NCBI GenBank assembly: GCA_021845505.1
Contig: JAJZVU010000027.1
Coordinates: forward strand, 1 to 51,426
From: Pseudomonadota bacterium
GTDB taxonomy: Bacteria > Pseudomonadota > Gammaproteobacteria > Burkholderiales > Burkholderiaceae_C
Direction of reading: 5' to 3'
DNA length: 51,426 bases
Under the pieces are notes generated by a model. The model ran no database searches. It was not told where the DNA came from and saw only the letters and a program-made list of their open reading frames with translations. Made by a program: the position numbers and the translations under genes. This document shows positions 30,188-38,335 of this stretch, piece by piece; the first letter of the stretch is position 1, and each line of letters begins with the position of its first letter.

Positions 30188-31361
30188 GCTCGGCGCGAGC
30201 CTGCAGCACGATCGACTCGAGCAGCGGCGGCAGCTCGAACACCGCGCGGTTGCGCAGCTGCGCGACCCGCGCGCGGTAGCCAGGCAGGTCGGCCAGCAGC
30301 TGCTCGACCGCCTGGGCGATCGACCGGAACGACGGCAGCACCAGTCCCAGCCCGCGCTCGCGCACCCATTGGGTGTTGTAGCGCTCCTGGGGCATCGTCC
30401 AGGCGTTGCGCGTGACCACCACCGGCAACCCCAGGTGCAGCGCCTCGCTGAGGCTCCCGGGCCCGGGCTTGCCGATGAAAAAGTCCGCCATGCGCAGCAC
30501 CTCGGCGACCTGCTGGGTGAAACCGAGCACCAGCCGCGGCGCGCCGGCCGGTTGTTCGCGCAGCCGCCGCGCCAGCGCCTCGTTGTGGCCGCACAGCAGG
30601 ATCAGCTGCAGGTGGCCGAGGCGCTCGGCGATGGGCAGCATCGCGCGCGCGCCGTGGCCGCCGAACATCACCACGCCGGTGGGAAGATCCGGCCGCAGGC
30701 CGTGCCGGACCCGCTCGCGCGCCTGGTCGAAGTCCGGCGCCAGGCGGTAGAACTCGGGCCGGATGATCATCCCCGAGGTGCCATGCACCCGCTGCGGCGG
30801 GTAGCCCGCGGCCAGCGCCTGCCGCACCGCGTGCGGGCTGCCGCAGACCAGGTGCTGGAGCTGCCCGGGCTCGATCCAGAAGTGCGGCGGATGGTCGGCC
30901 AGGTCGGTGAGCACCGTCACGTACGGGACCCCGGGAAGGCACTGGGCCAGGCTCTGGTAGAGCGCGCGGTTGAAATTGGGGATCAGCGACACCACGAGGT
31001 CGGGTTCGCTGCGCAGCCAGTGCTGCTGCAGCATGCGCACCAGGCTGGGGTGCAGCAGGTGGATCAGCGCCTGCAGCACCCGCAGCTCGGCGCGCATGCC
31101 CAGCGTCAGGCCGTGCGCCAGCCGCGCGTTGTAGTAGTCCTCGGGCGAAAAGGCCCGGCGCCGCAACCTGCCGTTGGGGTCGAGCACCTCGGTCAGGTTG
31201 ACCAGCCGCACGTCCCAGTCCAGCCCGGCTTCGGCGATCGCCTGCCGCAGCGCCAGCGCCGACGCCCGGTGGCCGCCGCCGGCGTTGAAATACACCAGGT
31301 CGACGCGCGTGGCGCGCGCACCCTGGGCCGCGGCTTCGTCGCCGCCCGGCGCCGCGTTCAT
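30153..31361 (-). CDS. MGDG-synthase-like GT28 glycosyltransferase
   Basis: A 402-residue GT-B glycosyltransferase. The N-terminal motif is GGGHRAS (28-34), and the donor-binding motif KPGPGSLSEAL (about 297-307) is followed by NAWTMPQERYNTQWV. These are close to the signatures of monogalactosyldiacylglycerol synthases and of MurG/UgtP relatives. It is likely a peripheral inner-membrane enzyme that glycosylates diacylglycerol or a similar lipid; donor and acceptor are unknown. The start overlaps the ABC ATPase stop in ATGA form, so it is the third gene of the permease-ATPase-glycosyltransferase operon. Confidence 0.82.
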   Translation of the reverse strand: MNAAPGGDEAAAQGARATRVDLVYFNAGGGHRASALALRQAIAEAGLDWDVRLVNLTEVLDPNGRLRRRAFSPEDYYNARLAHGLTLGMRAELRVLQALIHLLHPSLVRMLQQHWLRSEPDLVVSLIPNFNRALYQSLAQCLPGVPYVTVLTDLADHPPHFWIEPGQLQHLVCGSPHAVRQALAAGYPPQRVHGTSGMIIRPEFYRLAPDFDQARERVRHGLRPDLPTGVVMFGGHGARAMLPIAERLGHLQLILLCGHNEALARRLREQPAGAPRLVLGFTQQVAEVLRMADFFIGKPGPGSLSEALHLGLPVVVTRNAWTMPQERYNTQWVRERGLGLVLPSFRSIAQAVEQLLADLPGYRARVAQLRNRAVFELPPLLESIVLQARAELNAAARGVPAG

Positions 31362-32719
31362 GGCGCGGCACCCTCGACCGCCTCCTCGCCCGGGTTGTCC
31401 AGGCTGAACACGTCGGCGTTGTCGTCGTAGGCGTAGACCTCGGCGTAGCGCCCCCAGTCGATCGCGGTGTCGAGCACCCGCTCGGCCTCCTCCTCGCTGA
31501 GCAGGTCCTCGAGCTCGGCGCGAAAGCGCGTACCCGGAGCGCGGTGGTTGTGGCGCTCGTCGAGCACCGCGCGCACCCGCGCCGCCAGCGGCACGCGGGC
31601 GATCAGGTGGCGCGCGAACAGTTCCTTGCGCTGCTGCACGTCGGCGTCGACGAACACCCGGCCCGCCGCGGTGAGCTCGATGTCGCCCTCCGACACCTGG
31701 GCGAAACCCAGCAGTTCGACGGATTCGATCAACGGGAACAGGTCGTCGACCGAGAAGTGCATGTCCTCGGCCAGCGCCGGCAGGCTGATGCGGCTGTTGC
31801 CCGAGCCCTGCTCGAGGCCGTGCAGTTCCTCCAGCAGGCCGGCCAGCTGGTTCACCGACACCGCGGGCAGGCGGTGGCCGATGCTCAGCGCGCCGCGCTG
31901 CGCGACGTTGACCGCGGCTGCCGGGCGCGAGGTCATGATGCCGTAGATATGCTCGACCAGGTCGCGGAACTCCTGCGACTCGCGATCGCGCGGCCGCGCC
32001 AGCGCGACCGGGATCTCGGCGCGCACCCTCCCCGGGTTGGAGCCGAGGATGAGGATGCGGTCGGCCATCAGCGCCGCCTCCTCGATGTTGTGCGACACCA
32101 GCAGGATGCCCCGCGTCGGGATCTTGCGCTCGTCCCACAGGTCCAGCAGGTCGGTGCGCATGGTCTCGGCGGTCAGCACGTCGAGCGCCGAGAAGGGCTC
32201 GTCCATCAGCAGCACGTCGGGGTTGATCACCAGCGCGCGGGCGAATCCCACGCGCTGGCGCATGCCTCCGGAAAGCTCGCGGGGATAGGCCGACTCGAAG
32301 CCGTCCAGGCCGATGAGGTCGATCGCCGCCAGCGCGCGCTGGCGCCGTTCGGCCGGCGGCACCTTCAGCGCCTCCAGTCCGAGCTCGACGTTCTGCAGCA
32401 CCGTCAGCCAGGGGAACAGCGCGAAGCTCTGGAACACCATCGCCAGCCCGGGCACCGGGCCGTCGATCGGATGACCGCGATGCAGCAGGCGGCCTGCGCT
32501 GGGCTCGGACAGTCCGGCGAGCATGCGCAACAGCGTGGACTTGCCCGACCCCGAGCGGCCGAGCAGCACCAGGATCTCGCCCTCGCACAGCCGCAGGTTG
32601 ACGTCGTCGAGGATCAGCAGCTCGGTGCCGTCGGGAGCCTTGAAGGCCTTGCGCACGTGCTCGGCGCTGAAAATGTCGACCTGCGGCTGCGCCGCCTTGT
32701 CCTGCGGAAATGCTGCCAT
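31358..32719 (-). CDS. ABC transporter ATPase with AAA-associated C-terminal domain
   Basis: A 453-residue protein in two parts. Residues 1-260 are a nitrate/sulfonate/taurine-type ABC ATPase with Walker A GRSGSGKS (54-61), Q-loop MVFQSFALFPW, signature LSGGMRQR (149-156) and Walker B LLMDEPFSALD (170-180). The remaining roughly 190 residues match the AAA-associated domain found fused to this ATPase subfamily, probably regulatory. It lies 44 bp after the permease and is translationally coupled to the glycosyltransferase. No solute-binding protein gene is adjacent, so the substrate is unknown. Confidence 0.88.
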   Translation of the reverse strand: MAAFPQDKAAQPQVDIFSAEHVRKAFKAPDGTELLILDDVNLRLCEGEILVLLGRSGSGKSTLLRMLAGLSEPSAGRLLHRGHPIDGPVPGLAMVFQSFALFPWLTVLQNVELGLEALKVPPAERRQRALAAIDLIGLDGFESAYPRELSGGMRQRVGFARALVINPDVLLMDEPFSALDVLTAETMRTDLLDLWDERKIPTRGILLVSHNIEEAALMADRILILGSNPGRVRAEIPVALARPRDRESQEFRDLVEHIYGIMTSRPAAAVNVAQRGALSIGHRLPAVSVNQLAGLLEELHGLEQGSGNSRISLPALAEDMHFSVDDLFPLIESVELLGFAQVSEGDIELTAAGRVFVDADVQQRKELFARHLIARVPLAARVRAVLDERHNHRAPGTRFRAELEDLLSEEEAERVLDTAIDWGRYAEVYAYDDNADVFSLDNPGEEAVEGAAP

Positions 32720-32763
32720 CGACGTCGGCTCCGGAAGATGGGCTGGCTGGGGTCGGGCTGGTG

Positions 32764-34476
32764 TCAGTCCAGGCGCACGCGACGTATCGCCAGGTCGTAG
32801 AGGCGCCGCCAGAATACGCGGTTGACCACGGTCACGTACAGGCACATGACGCCCACACCGAGGGCGATGTCGGCACCCTTGCCGGCCGAGGTGGCCTGGC
32901 TGATGTAGGCGCCCAGGCCGTTGGCCACCAGGGTCTTGTCGCCCCAGCTGACGACCTCGGCGACGATGCTGGCGTTCCAGGCTCCGCCGGAGGCGGTGAT
33001 CGCGCCGGTGACGAAGCCGGGGAACACCCCGGGCAGATACAGGCGCTTCCACAACAGCCAGCCCTTGAGCCCCAGATTCTGCGCCGCCTCGCGCATGTCG
33101 GTGGGAATCGCCGAGGCGGCGCCGACGACCGAGAACAGCACGTACCACATGCTGCCCAGGATCATCAGCGGCGCGGTGAACAGGTCGACGTCGAGGTGCC
33201 AGCGCACGATCCCCAGTACGAACAGCGGGAACAGCAGGTTGGCGGGGAAGGCGGCCAGGAACTGCGCCAGCGGCTGCACCTTGGCGGCCCAGGTCGGGCG
33301 CAGGCCGATCCACACCCCGATCGGCACCCACACCAGCGCCGACAGCGCCACCAGCACGATGACCTTGAAGCCGGTGAGCAGGCCGAGCCACAGCACATGG
33401 CCGACCAGCGGCCAGCCGAAGTCGCGCGGCAGCACGTGCAGCAGCGTGACCAGCGCCCATGCGGCGAACACCAGCAGCGCCGCGAAGAACACCCCGTCGC
33501 CGTAGCGCCGCAGCCTGGGCGAGGGCGCGGCGGTGCGGCCGACCCGCGGCGACAGCCACAGGCTGAGTTCCCACAGCGCGCGCGGCGCGCTGCCGAGCAG
33601 CTTGATGAACCGGGTGCGACGCAGGAAGTCCAGCACGAACGAAGTCGGTGCGACGCCGGAGGCCGTCATCTCGAACTTGAACTTGTCGGCCCACGCGACG
33701 ATCGGCCGGAACAGCAGCGTGTCGTACAGCAGGATGATGATGACCATCGCGAAAATGGCCCAGCCGATGGCCCCCAGGTCGCGCGCGGCGATCGCGCGCG
33801 CGATGTACGAGCCGATCCCCGGCACCGTGACCGTCTGTCCCGACACGGTGATCGCCTCGGAGGCGACGACCATGAACCAGCCGCCCGACATGGACATCAT
33901 GGTGTTCCACAGCAGGCCGGGCATCGCGAAGGGCAGCTCGAGCTTCCAGAAGCGCTGCCACGCGTTGAGCCGGTACAGCGTGGCCGCTTCCTGCAGGTCG
34001 CGCGGCAGGGTCTTCATGCCCTGGTACAGCGCGAAGGCCATGTTCCACGCCTGTCCGGTGAACACCGCGAAGATCACCGCCATCTGCACCCCCCACAGGC
34101 TGCCGGGGAACAACGCGATGAATCCGGTCACGGTGATCGACAGATAGCCCAGCACCGGCACCGACTGCAGGATGTCCAGCGCCGGGATCAGCACCCTCTC
34201 GGCGTATCGGTTGTGCGCCGCCAGCCACGCGTAGACGATGGTGAACACCAGCGACACGACCAGCGCCGCCAGCATGCGCAGCACCGTGTACAGCCCGTAG
34301 GCCGGCAGCGCCAGCGGCGACAGCGAGATGGCCAGCTGCTGGCCGAGCTGGTAGGGCGCGACCATCTGGCGCCCTGCGTGGCTGATGATAAAAAACAACA
34401 CCAGCACCAGAGGCAACGCGACGAGGTCGCGCCGGTTCGGCACGGGCAGGGGCAGTCGGCGAAGTGCGTAGGACAT
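32764..34476 (-). CDS. fused double ABC permease (two BPD-transport domains)
   Basis: A 570-residue membrane protein carrying two permease domains in one chain. Each has its own EAA loop for contact with the ATPase: QEAATLYRLNAWQRFWKLEL in the first half and REAAQNLGLKGWLLWKRLYL in the second. Such tandem permeases pair with the ATPase type encoded next. Two in-frame ATGs (34491 and 34476) are possible; the second, MSYALRRLPLP, is used here. Relatives are named nitrate/sulfonate/bicarbonate-type, but no substrate evidence exists in this window. Confidence 0.88.
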   Translation of the reverse strand: MSYALRRLPLPVPNRRDLVALPLVLVLFFIISHAGRQMVAPYQLGQQLAISLSPLALPAYGLYTVLRMLAALVVSLVFTIVYAWLAAHNRYAERVLIPALDILQSVPVLGYLSITVTGFIALFPGSLWGVQMAVIFAVFTGQAWNMAFALYQGMKTLPRDLQEAATLYRLNAWQRFWKLELPFAMPGLLWNTMMSMSGGWFMVVASEAITVSGQTVTVPGIGSYIARAIAARDLGAIGWAIFAMVIIILLYDTLLFRPIVAWADKFKFEMTASGVAPTSFVLDFLRRTRFIKLLGSAPRALWELSLWLSPRVGRTAAPSPRLRRYGDGVFFAALLVFAAWALVTLLHVLPRDFGWPLVGHVLWLGLLTGFKVIVLVALSALVWVPIGVWIGLRPTWAAKVQPLAQFLAAFPANLLFPLFVLGIVRWHLDVDLFTAPLMILGSMWYVLFSVVGAASAIPTDMREAAQNLGLKGWLLWKRLYLPGVFPGFVTGAITASGGAWNASIVAEVVSWGDKTLVANGLGAYISQATSAGKGADIALGVGVMCLYVTVVNRVFWRRLYDLAIRRVRLD

Positions 34477-34823
34477 CGCGATCCGGGGCATCGGCACGCC
34501 GTCGCCGGCGTGCTGGTAGGAAGAGCGGGCCCGCTGCGGCAACGGCGCGGCTGCGGGCGGACGGTCCGGCACGCGCCCGTGGTGCCGTCGGGCAGGCTGG
34601 CTGGGCATTGTGCGCGCGCCGCGTGACCCGGCCCGCGAACCGGAAAGCGCGAGGCCGGGCGCACGAGGCGCAACGAACAAGGCCTCCGGCCCACAGTCTA
34701 TGGGTTTCGTTTTGACATTACCGTGACTCGGCCCTTGCGCCGGGTCGGCGCGGGAGCGCCGCGGCGAGCGCGACGCCGCCCGCCGAAGGCGGCACAATCC
34801 CACCAGCAACCCCCGGGCCGCCC
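34477..34823. other. intergenic region between permease operon and CDF gene
   Basis: This 347-bp divergent gap should hold promoters for both directions. A perfect TTGACA occurs on the plus strand at 34712-34717 in an otherwise GC-rich context, but no convincing -10 box was found at the right distance. No RNA gene, repeat or terminator was recognised. Confidence 0.4.
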
Positions 34824-35732
34824 ATGCGCCGTTATCTGCTCGCCTCGCTGGCCGCGGCCTTCGCGGTGATCGCCCTCAAGCTGGGCGCGTGGCGCCTGAC
34901 CGGCTCGGTCGGGCTGCTGTCGGACGCGCTGGAGTCGGTGGCCAACGTGCTGGCGGCGGCCTTCGCGCTGCTCATCGTGCGCATCGCCGGCCGCCCCCCC
35001 GATTCCGGCCACCCCTACGGCCACAGCAAGGCGGAGTATTTTTCCAGCGCCCTCGAGGGGCTGTTGATCGGCGCGGCGGCGCTGGGCATCGCCGGCGAGG
35101 CGGTGCAGCGCCTGCTGGCGCCGCAAGGGGTGCATGCCGTCGCGGCGGGCATCGCGCTGAACCTGCTGGCCACCCTGCTGAACCTCGGGGTGGCCCGCTG
35201 GATGCTCGGCGGCGCTCGCCGCCTGCGCTCGATCGTGCTGGAGGCCGACGCGCGCCACCTGCTCGCCGACGTCTGGACCAGCGCCGGGGTGATGGTCGGC
35301 GTGGCGCTCGTGCCGCTCACCGGGCTGGCCTGGCTGGATCCGCTGGTCGCACTGGCGGTCGCCGGCCATGTGCTGGGCGAATCCTGGCGGCTGCTCGCGC
35401 GCTCGGTCGACGGCCTGATGGACCATGCGCTGCCCGCGGAGGACATCGTCGCGGTGCAGCAGGTGCTGCGGGACTTCGCCAGCGAGGACCTGAGCTTCGA
35501 CCACCTGCGCACCCGGCGAGCCGGCACCCGGCGTTTCGTCGGCCTGCACATGCACATGCCGGCGTCGTGGAGCCTGGGGCGCGCCGCCGCCTGCCGGCTG
35601 CGGGTCGAGCGCGCGCTGACCGAGCGCATCGCCGGGCTGACCCTGACCATCGAGGTGCTTCCACAGGGCGCGGAGAGCCTGCAGGACAGCGCCGCGGCCG
35701 ACGCGTCGGCGCCGCCGCGGCAGGCGCCGTGA
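34824..35732 (+). CDS. cation diffusion facilitator family transporter
   Basis: A 302-residue CDF metal/proton antiporter with about six transmembrane helices and a short cytoplasmic C-terminal domain. Metal-site motifs are LLSDALESVAN in helix 2, HPYGHSKAEYFSS in the following loop (about 63-75) and DARHLLADVWTS in helix 5. CDF proteins export Zn, Co, Fe, Cd or Mn ions from the cytoplasm. The second-helix SD and fifth-helix HLLAD pattern is common to several subgroups, so the metal is not assigned. It is transcribed alone, 105 bp before the PEBP gene. Confidence 0.9.
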   Translation: MRRYLLASLAAAFAVIALKLGAWRLTGSVGLLSDALESVANVLAAAFALLIVRIAGRPPDSGHPYGHSKAEYFSSALEGLLIGAAALGIAGEAVQRLLAPQGVHAVAAGIALNLLATLLNLGVARWMLGGARRLRSIVLEADARHLLADVWTSAGVMVGVALVPLTGLAWLDPLVALAVAGHVLGESWRLLARSVDGLMDHALPAEDIVAVQQVLRDFASEDLSFDHLRTRRAGTRRFVGLHMHMPASWSLGRAAACRLRVERALTERIAGLTLTIEVLPQGAESLQDSAAADASAPPRQAP

Positions 35733-35837
35733 CAAGGCCGCCTGACTGCCATGCGATGCCCGGGGCGGCTACCATGACGGGCATCCTCCCGGCGCCGCGG
35801 CGCCGGCCGCCCTTCCGAGCCCGGCCAGGAGCCCGCC

Positions 35838-36470
35838 ATGCGACTACGCAGTGAATCCTTCGAGGATCAGCACGCCATCCCGCCCAGCTACGCGTTCTGC
35901 AAGCCGGCGTCGGTCGGGCACGTCGCGCTGTCGGACAACCGCAACCCCCATCTGGCATGGGACGCGGCCCCGCAGGCCACGCGCAGCCTGGTGCTGCTGT
36001 GCCACGACCCCGACGTGCCGAGTTCGGCCGAGGACGTCAACCGCGAGGGGCGCAGCGTGCCGGCCTCGCTGCCGCGGGTCGACTTCTTCCATTGGGTGCT
36101 GGTGGACATCCCCCCGCAGACCGCCGAAATCGCCGCCGGCTCGATGAGCGCAGGGGTGGTGGCGCACGGCAAGCCGCCGCTGCCGGGGCCGGCGCCGCGC
36201 CATGGCATCAACGACTACACAGCCTGGTTCCGGGGCGACCAGGACATGCAGGGGCGCTATTTCGGCTACGACGGCCCCTGCCCTCCGTGGAACGACGCAC
36301 TGGTGCATCGCTATGTGTTCACCGTGTACGCGCTGGACCTCGCGCGCTGCCCGGTGGACGGCGATTTCACCGGGCAGCAGGTGCGCGAGGCGATGGCCGG
36401 GCACATCCTGGCCCATGCATCGATCACCGGCACCTACACGCTGAACCCGGCGCTGGCCGGGGGCCACTGA
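35838..36470 (+). CDS. YbhB/YbcL-family (PEBP-like) protein
   Basis: A 210-residue phosphatidylethanolamine-binding-protein-like protein. Recognisable blocks are NPHLAWDAAP, CHDPDVP, FFHWVLVDIP and a C-terminal HILAHASITGTYTL. It is somewhat longer than the E. coli YbhB type, with a mid-protein insertion around GINDYTAWFRGDQDMQGRYF. The molecular function of bacterial members is not known. GGAG lies about 7 nt upstream of the ATG. A small membrane protein gene follows after 4 bp, so the two are likely co-transcribed. Confidence 0.85.
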   Translation: MRLRSESFEDQHAIPPSYAFCKPASVGHVALSDNRNPHLAWDAAPQATRSLVLLCHDPDVPSSAEDVNREGRSVPASLPRVDFFHWVLVDIPPQTAEIAAGSMSAGVVAHGKPPLPGPAPRHGINDYTAWFRGDQDMQGRYFGYDGPCPPWNDALVHRYVFTVYALDLARCPVDGDFTGQQVREAMAGHILAHASITGTYTLNPALAGGH

Positions 36471-36474
36471 GGCC

Positions 36475-36723
36475 ATGCCGGGCTCCAAGCCGCGCAATCC
36501 CCACCTGCAGGGGCTGTTCGGGGTACTGCTCGGGGCGCTGGCCATCGGCGTGCTGCTGTGGCTGCTGCACCTGCGGCGCAACGGCCTGCCGGTCGACCCG
36601 ACCGAACTCGAACTCAGCGCCACCTCGCCGTGCATGATCCAGGCCATCCGGCAGGCCCAGACGGGCGGGCATGTGATCACCTACGCCGAGCTCGACGGGC
36701 TGAAGCGGCGCTGCGGCTCCTGA
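36475..36723 (+). CDS. small single-pass membrane protein, unknown function
   Basis: An 82-residue protein with one hydrophobic helix (about residues 12-31, LQGLFGVLLGALAIGVLLWL) after a basic N-terminus, and a soluble C-terminal part of about 50 residues with two cysteines. No family was recognised. The tight 4-bp spacing after the PEBP gene and the clear helix support it as a real gene. It is followed 40 bp later by the glycerophosphodiesterase. Confidence 0.65.
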   Translation: MPGSKPRNPHLQGLFGVLLGALAIGVLLWLLHLRRNGLPVDPTELELSATSPCMIQAIRQAQTGGHVITYAELDGLKRRCGS

Positions 36724-36763
36724 GCCGCGGCGACCGCGCCCGCCGAAGCCGGCCCCGCCCGCC

Positions 36764-37534
36764 ATGCCCGGCAACCGGTCCTCGCCCCTGCCGCAGTCGC
36801 TGGTCGCCCACCGCCTGGGTGCCGGACTGGCGGCGGAGAACTCCCTGGCCGCCTGCGAGGCCGCCCTGGCGGCGGGATTCGGCGCGCTGGAATGCGACGT
36901 CAAGCTCAGCGCCGACGGCCAGGCCTTCCTGCTGCACGACGACACCCTGCTGCGCAGCCATCGCAACGCCGCGCGCGCCAGCGCGCTGCCGTGGTCGCGG
37001 CTGAGCCGGCCCGGCGCGGGCCCGCCGCTGCTGTCGCTCGCCGGGCTGCGCCGGGCGCTGGCCGCGCATGGCGACGCGGCCTGGGTGAACCTGGAGATCA
37101 AGCCCGACGCCGATGCCGGCGCGGCGCTGCAGGCGGCCTGGGGCGGCCGCGTCGCCACGCTGGCCGCGGCGCTGTGGCGCGACAGCGCGCAACCGCCGCT
37201 GCTGTCGTCGTTTTCCATCCCGGCGCTGCAGGCGGCCGCGGCCGCGGCCCCGGCGCTGCCCCGCGCCTGGCTGGTCGATCGGCTGCCGCGCGACTGGCGC
37301 GGCGTGGCGCAGGCGCTGGGCGCGCGCGCACTGCACCTGGCGGCCGAGACCTGCAGTGCCGAGGCTCTCGCGCAGCTGAAGGCGGCCGGCCTGCAGTCGC
37401 GCCTGTACACGGTCAACGATCCGCTGCTGCAGCAACACTGGCTGGAGCAAGGGGCGGACGGGGTGTTCACCGACGTCGTTCCACCGCCAGCGGTCGTTCG
37501 CTGCGCGCAACAGGCTGCCGCGCGCCATGGCTGA
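36764..37534 (+). CDS. ugpQ: glycerophosphodiester phosphodiesterase
   Basis: A 256-residue TIM-barrel phosphodiesterase with no signal peptide, so probably cytoplasmic. Active-site and metal residues are His16-Arg17 and Glu26 in AHRLGAGLAAENSL, Glu43 and Asp45 in LECDVKLSADG, and His58 in LLHDD; a further glutamate lies in VNLEIKPD. It releases sn-glycerol-3-phosphate and an alcohol from glycerophosphodiesters during phospholipid turnover. The stop overlaps the nucleosidase start by 8 bp, so translation is likely coupled. Confidence 0.9.
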   Translation: MPGNRSSPLPQSLVAHRLGAGLAAENSLAACEAALAAGFGALECDVKLSADGQAFLLHDDTLLRSHRNAARASALPWSRLSRPGAGPPLLSLAGLRRALAAHGDAAWVNLEIKPDADAGAALQAAWGGRVATLAAALWRDSAQPPLLSSFSIPALQAAAAAAPALPRAWLVDRLPRDWRGVAQALGARALHLAAETCSAEALAQLKAAGLQSRLYTVNDPLLQQHWLEQGADGVFTDVVPPPAVVRCAQQAAARHG

Positions 37535-38324
37535 CCCGCGCCGCCCGCGCATCGGGGTGCTCAGCGCGCTGCAGGCCGAGCAGCAGATGCTGCTGCAGCA
37601 GCTGCAGGCGGTGCGCCCGCTGCAGGTGCACGGCCAGCGCGCCTACCACCGCGGCCGCCTGTGGGGTTTCGACGCCGTGCTCGTGCTGTCGGGAGTCGGC
37701 AAGGTGGCGGCCGCCACCAGCGCCACCAGCCTGATCGCCGAATTCGGCTGCCAGGCGCTGCTGTTCACCGGCACCGCCGGTGGCCTCGGGCCGGGGGTGG
37801 GCATCGGCGACGTGGTGGTCGCCGAACAGTGCCTGCAGCACGACCTCGACGCCTCGCCGTTGTTCCCGCGCTTCCAGGTCCCGCTGACCGGCCGCAGCCA
37901 TTTCGCCACCGATCCCGAGTGGACCTCGCGCCTGGCGTCGGCCGCGCAGCGCGCGCTCGAGCGCATGCTCGGCGACGTCGCCGGGCATGCGCGGCTGCAG
38001 GCGCTGGGCATCGAGCGGCCGCGCCTGCATCGCGGGCTGCTGCTCAGCGGCGACCGCTTCGTGTGCGGCACGCAGCAGGTGACGCAACTGCTGGCGCTGC
38101 TTCCCGACGCGCTGGCGGTGGACATGGAAAGCGCCGCGGTGGCCCAGGTCTGTTCGGACTACCGCGTGCCCTTCGCTGCCGTGAGGTGCATTTCCGATCG
38201 GGCCGACGCCAGCGCGCCGGCCGATTTCGACCGCTTCACGACCATGGTGGCCAGGCACTACGGCGCCGCCGTGCTGCGGCTGGCGCTGGGCGAGACGCCA
38301 TGGGGCGTGCCGGCGTCGGGCTGA
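37527..38324 (+). CDS. mtnN: 5'-methylthioadenosine/S-adenosylhomocysteine nucleosidase family
   Basis: A 265-residue nucleoside phosphorylase-fold enzyme that removes adenine from MTA or SAH. Catalytic residues appear as Glu18 near the N-terminus, the ribose-binding VDMESAAVAQVC and an aspartate in RCISDRADAS. The FTGTAGGLGPGVGIGDVVVA block is typical. It is somewhat longer than E. coli MtnN, with an insertion around the middle, so a related nucleosidase specificity is possible. It converges on the RlmL-like gene with an 11-bp gap. Confidence 0.85.
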   Translation: MADPRRPRIGVLSALQAEQQMLLQQLQAVRPLQVHGQRAYHRGRLWGFDAVLVLSGVGKVAAATSATSLIAEFGCQALLFTGTAGGLGPGVGIGDVVVAEQCLQHDLDASPLFPRFQVPLTGRSHFATDPEWTSRLASAAQRALERMLGDVAGHARLQALGIERPRLHRGLLLSGDRFVCGTQQVTQLLALLPDALAVDMESAAVAQVCSDYRVPFAAVRCISDRADASAPADFDRFTTMVARHYGAAVLRLALGETPWGVPASG

Positions 38325-38335
38325 CGCGCCGACGC

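Noticed and set aside
34712-34717. TTGACA as a promoter of the CDF gene
   Set aside because: No acceptable -10 box follows at 16-18 bp, so it is only noted in the intergenic entry.
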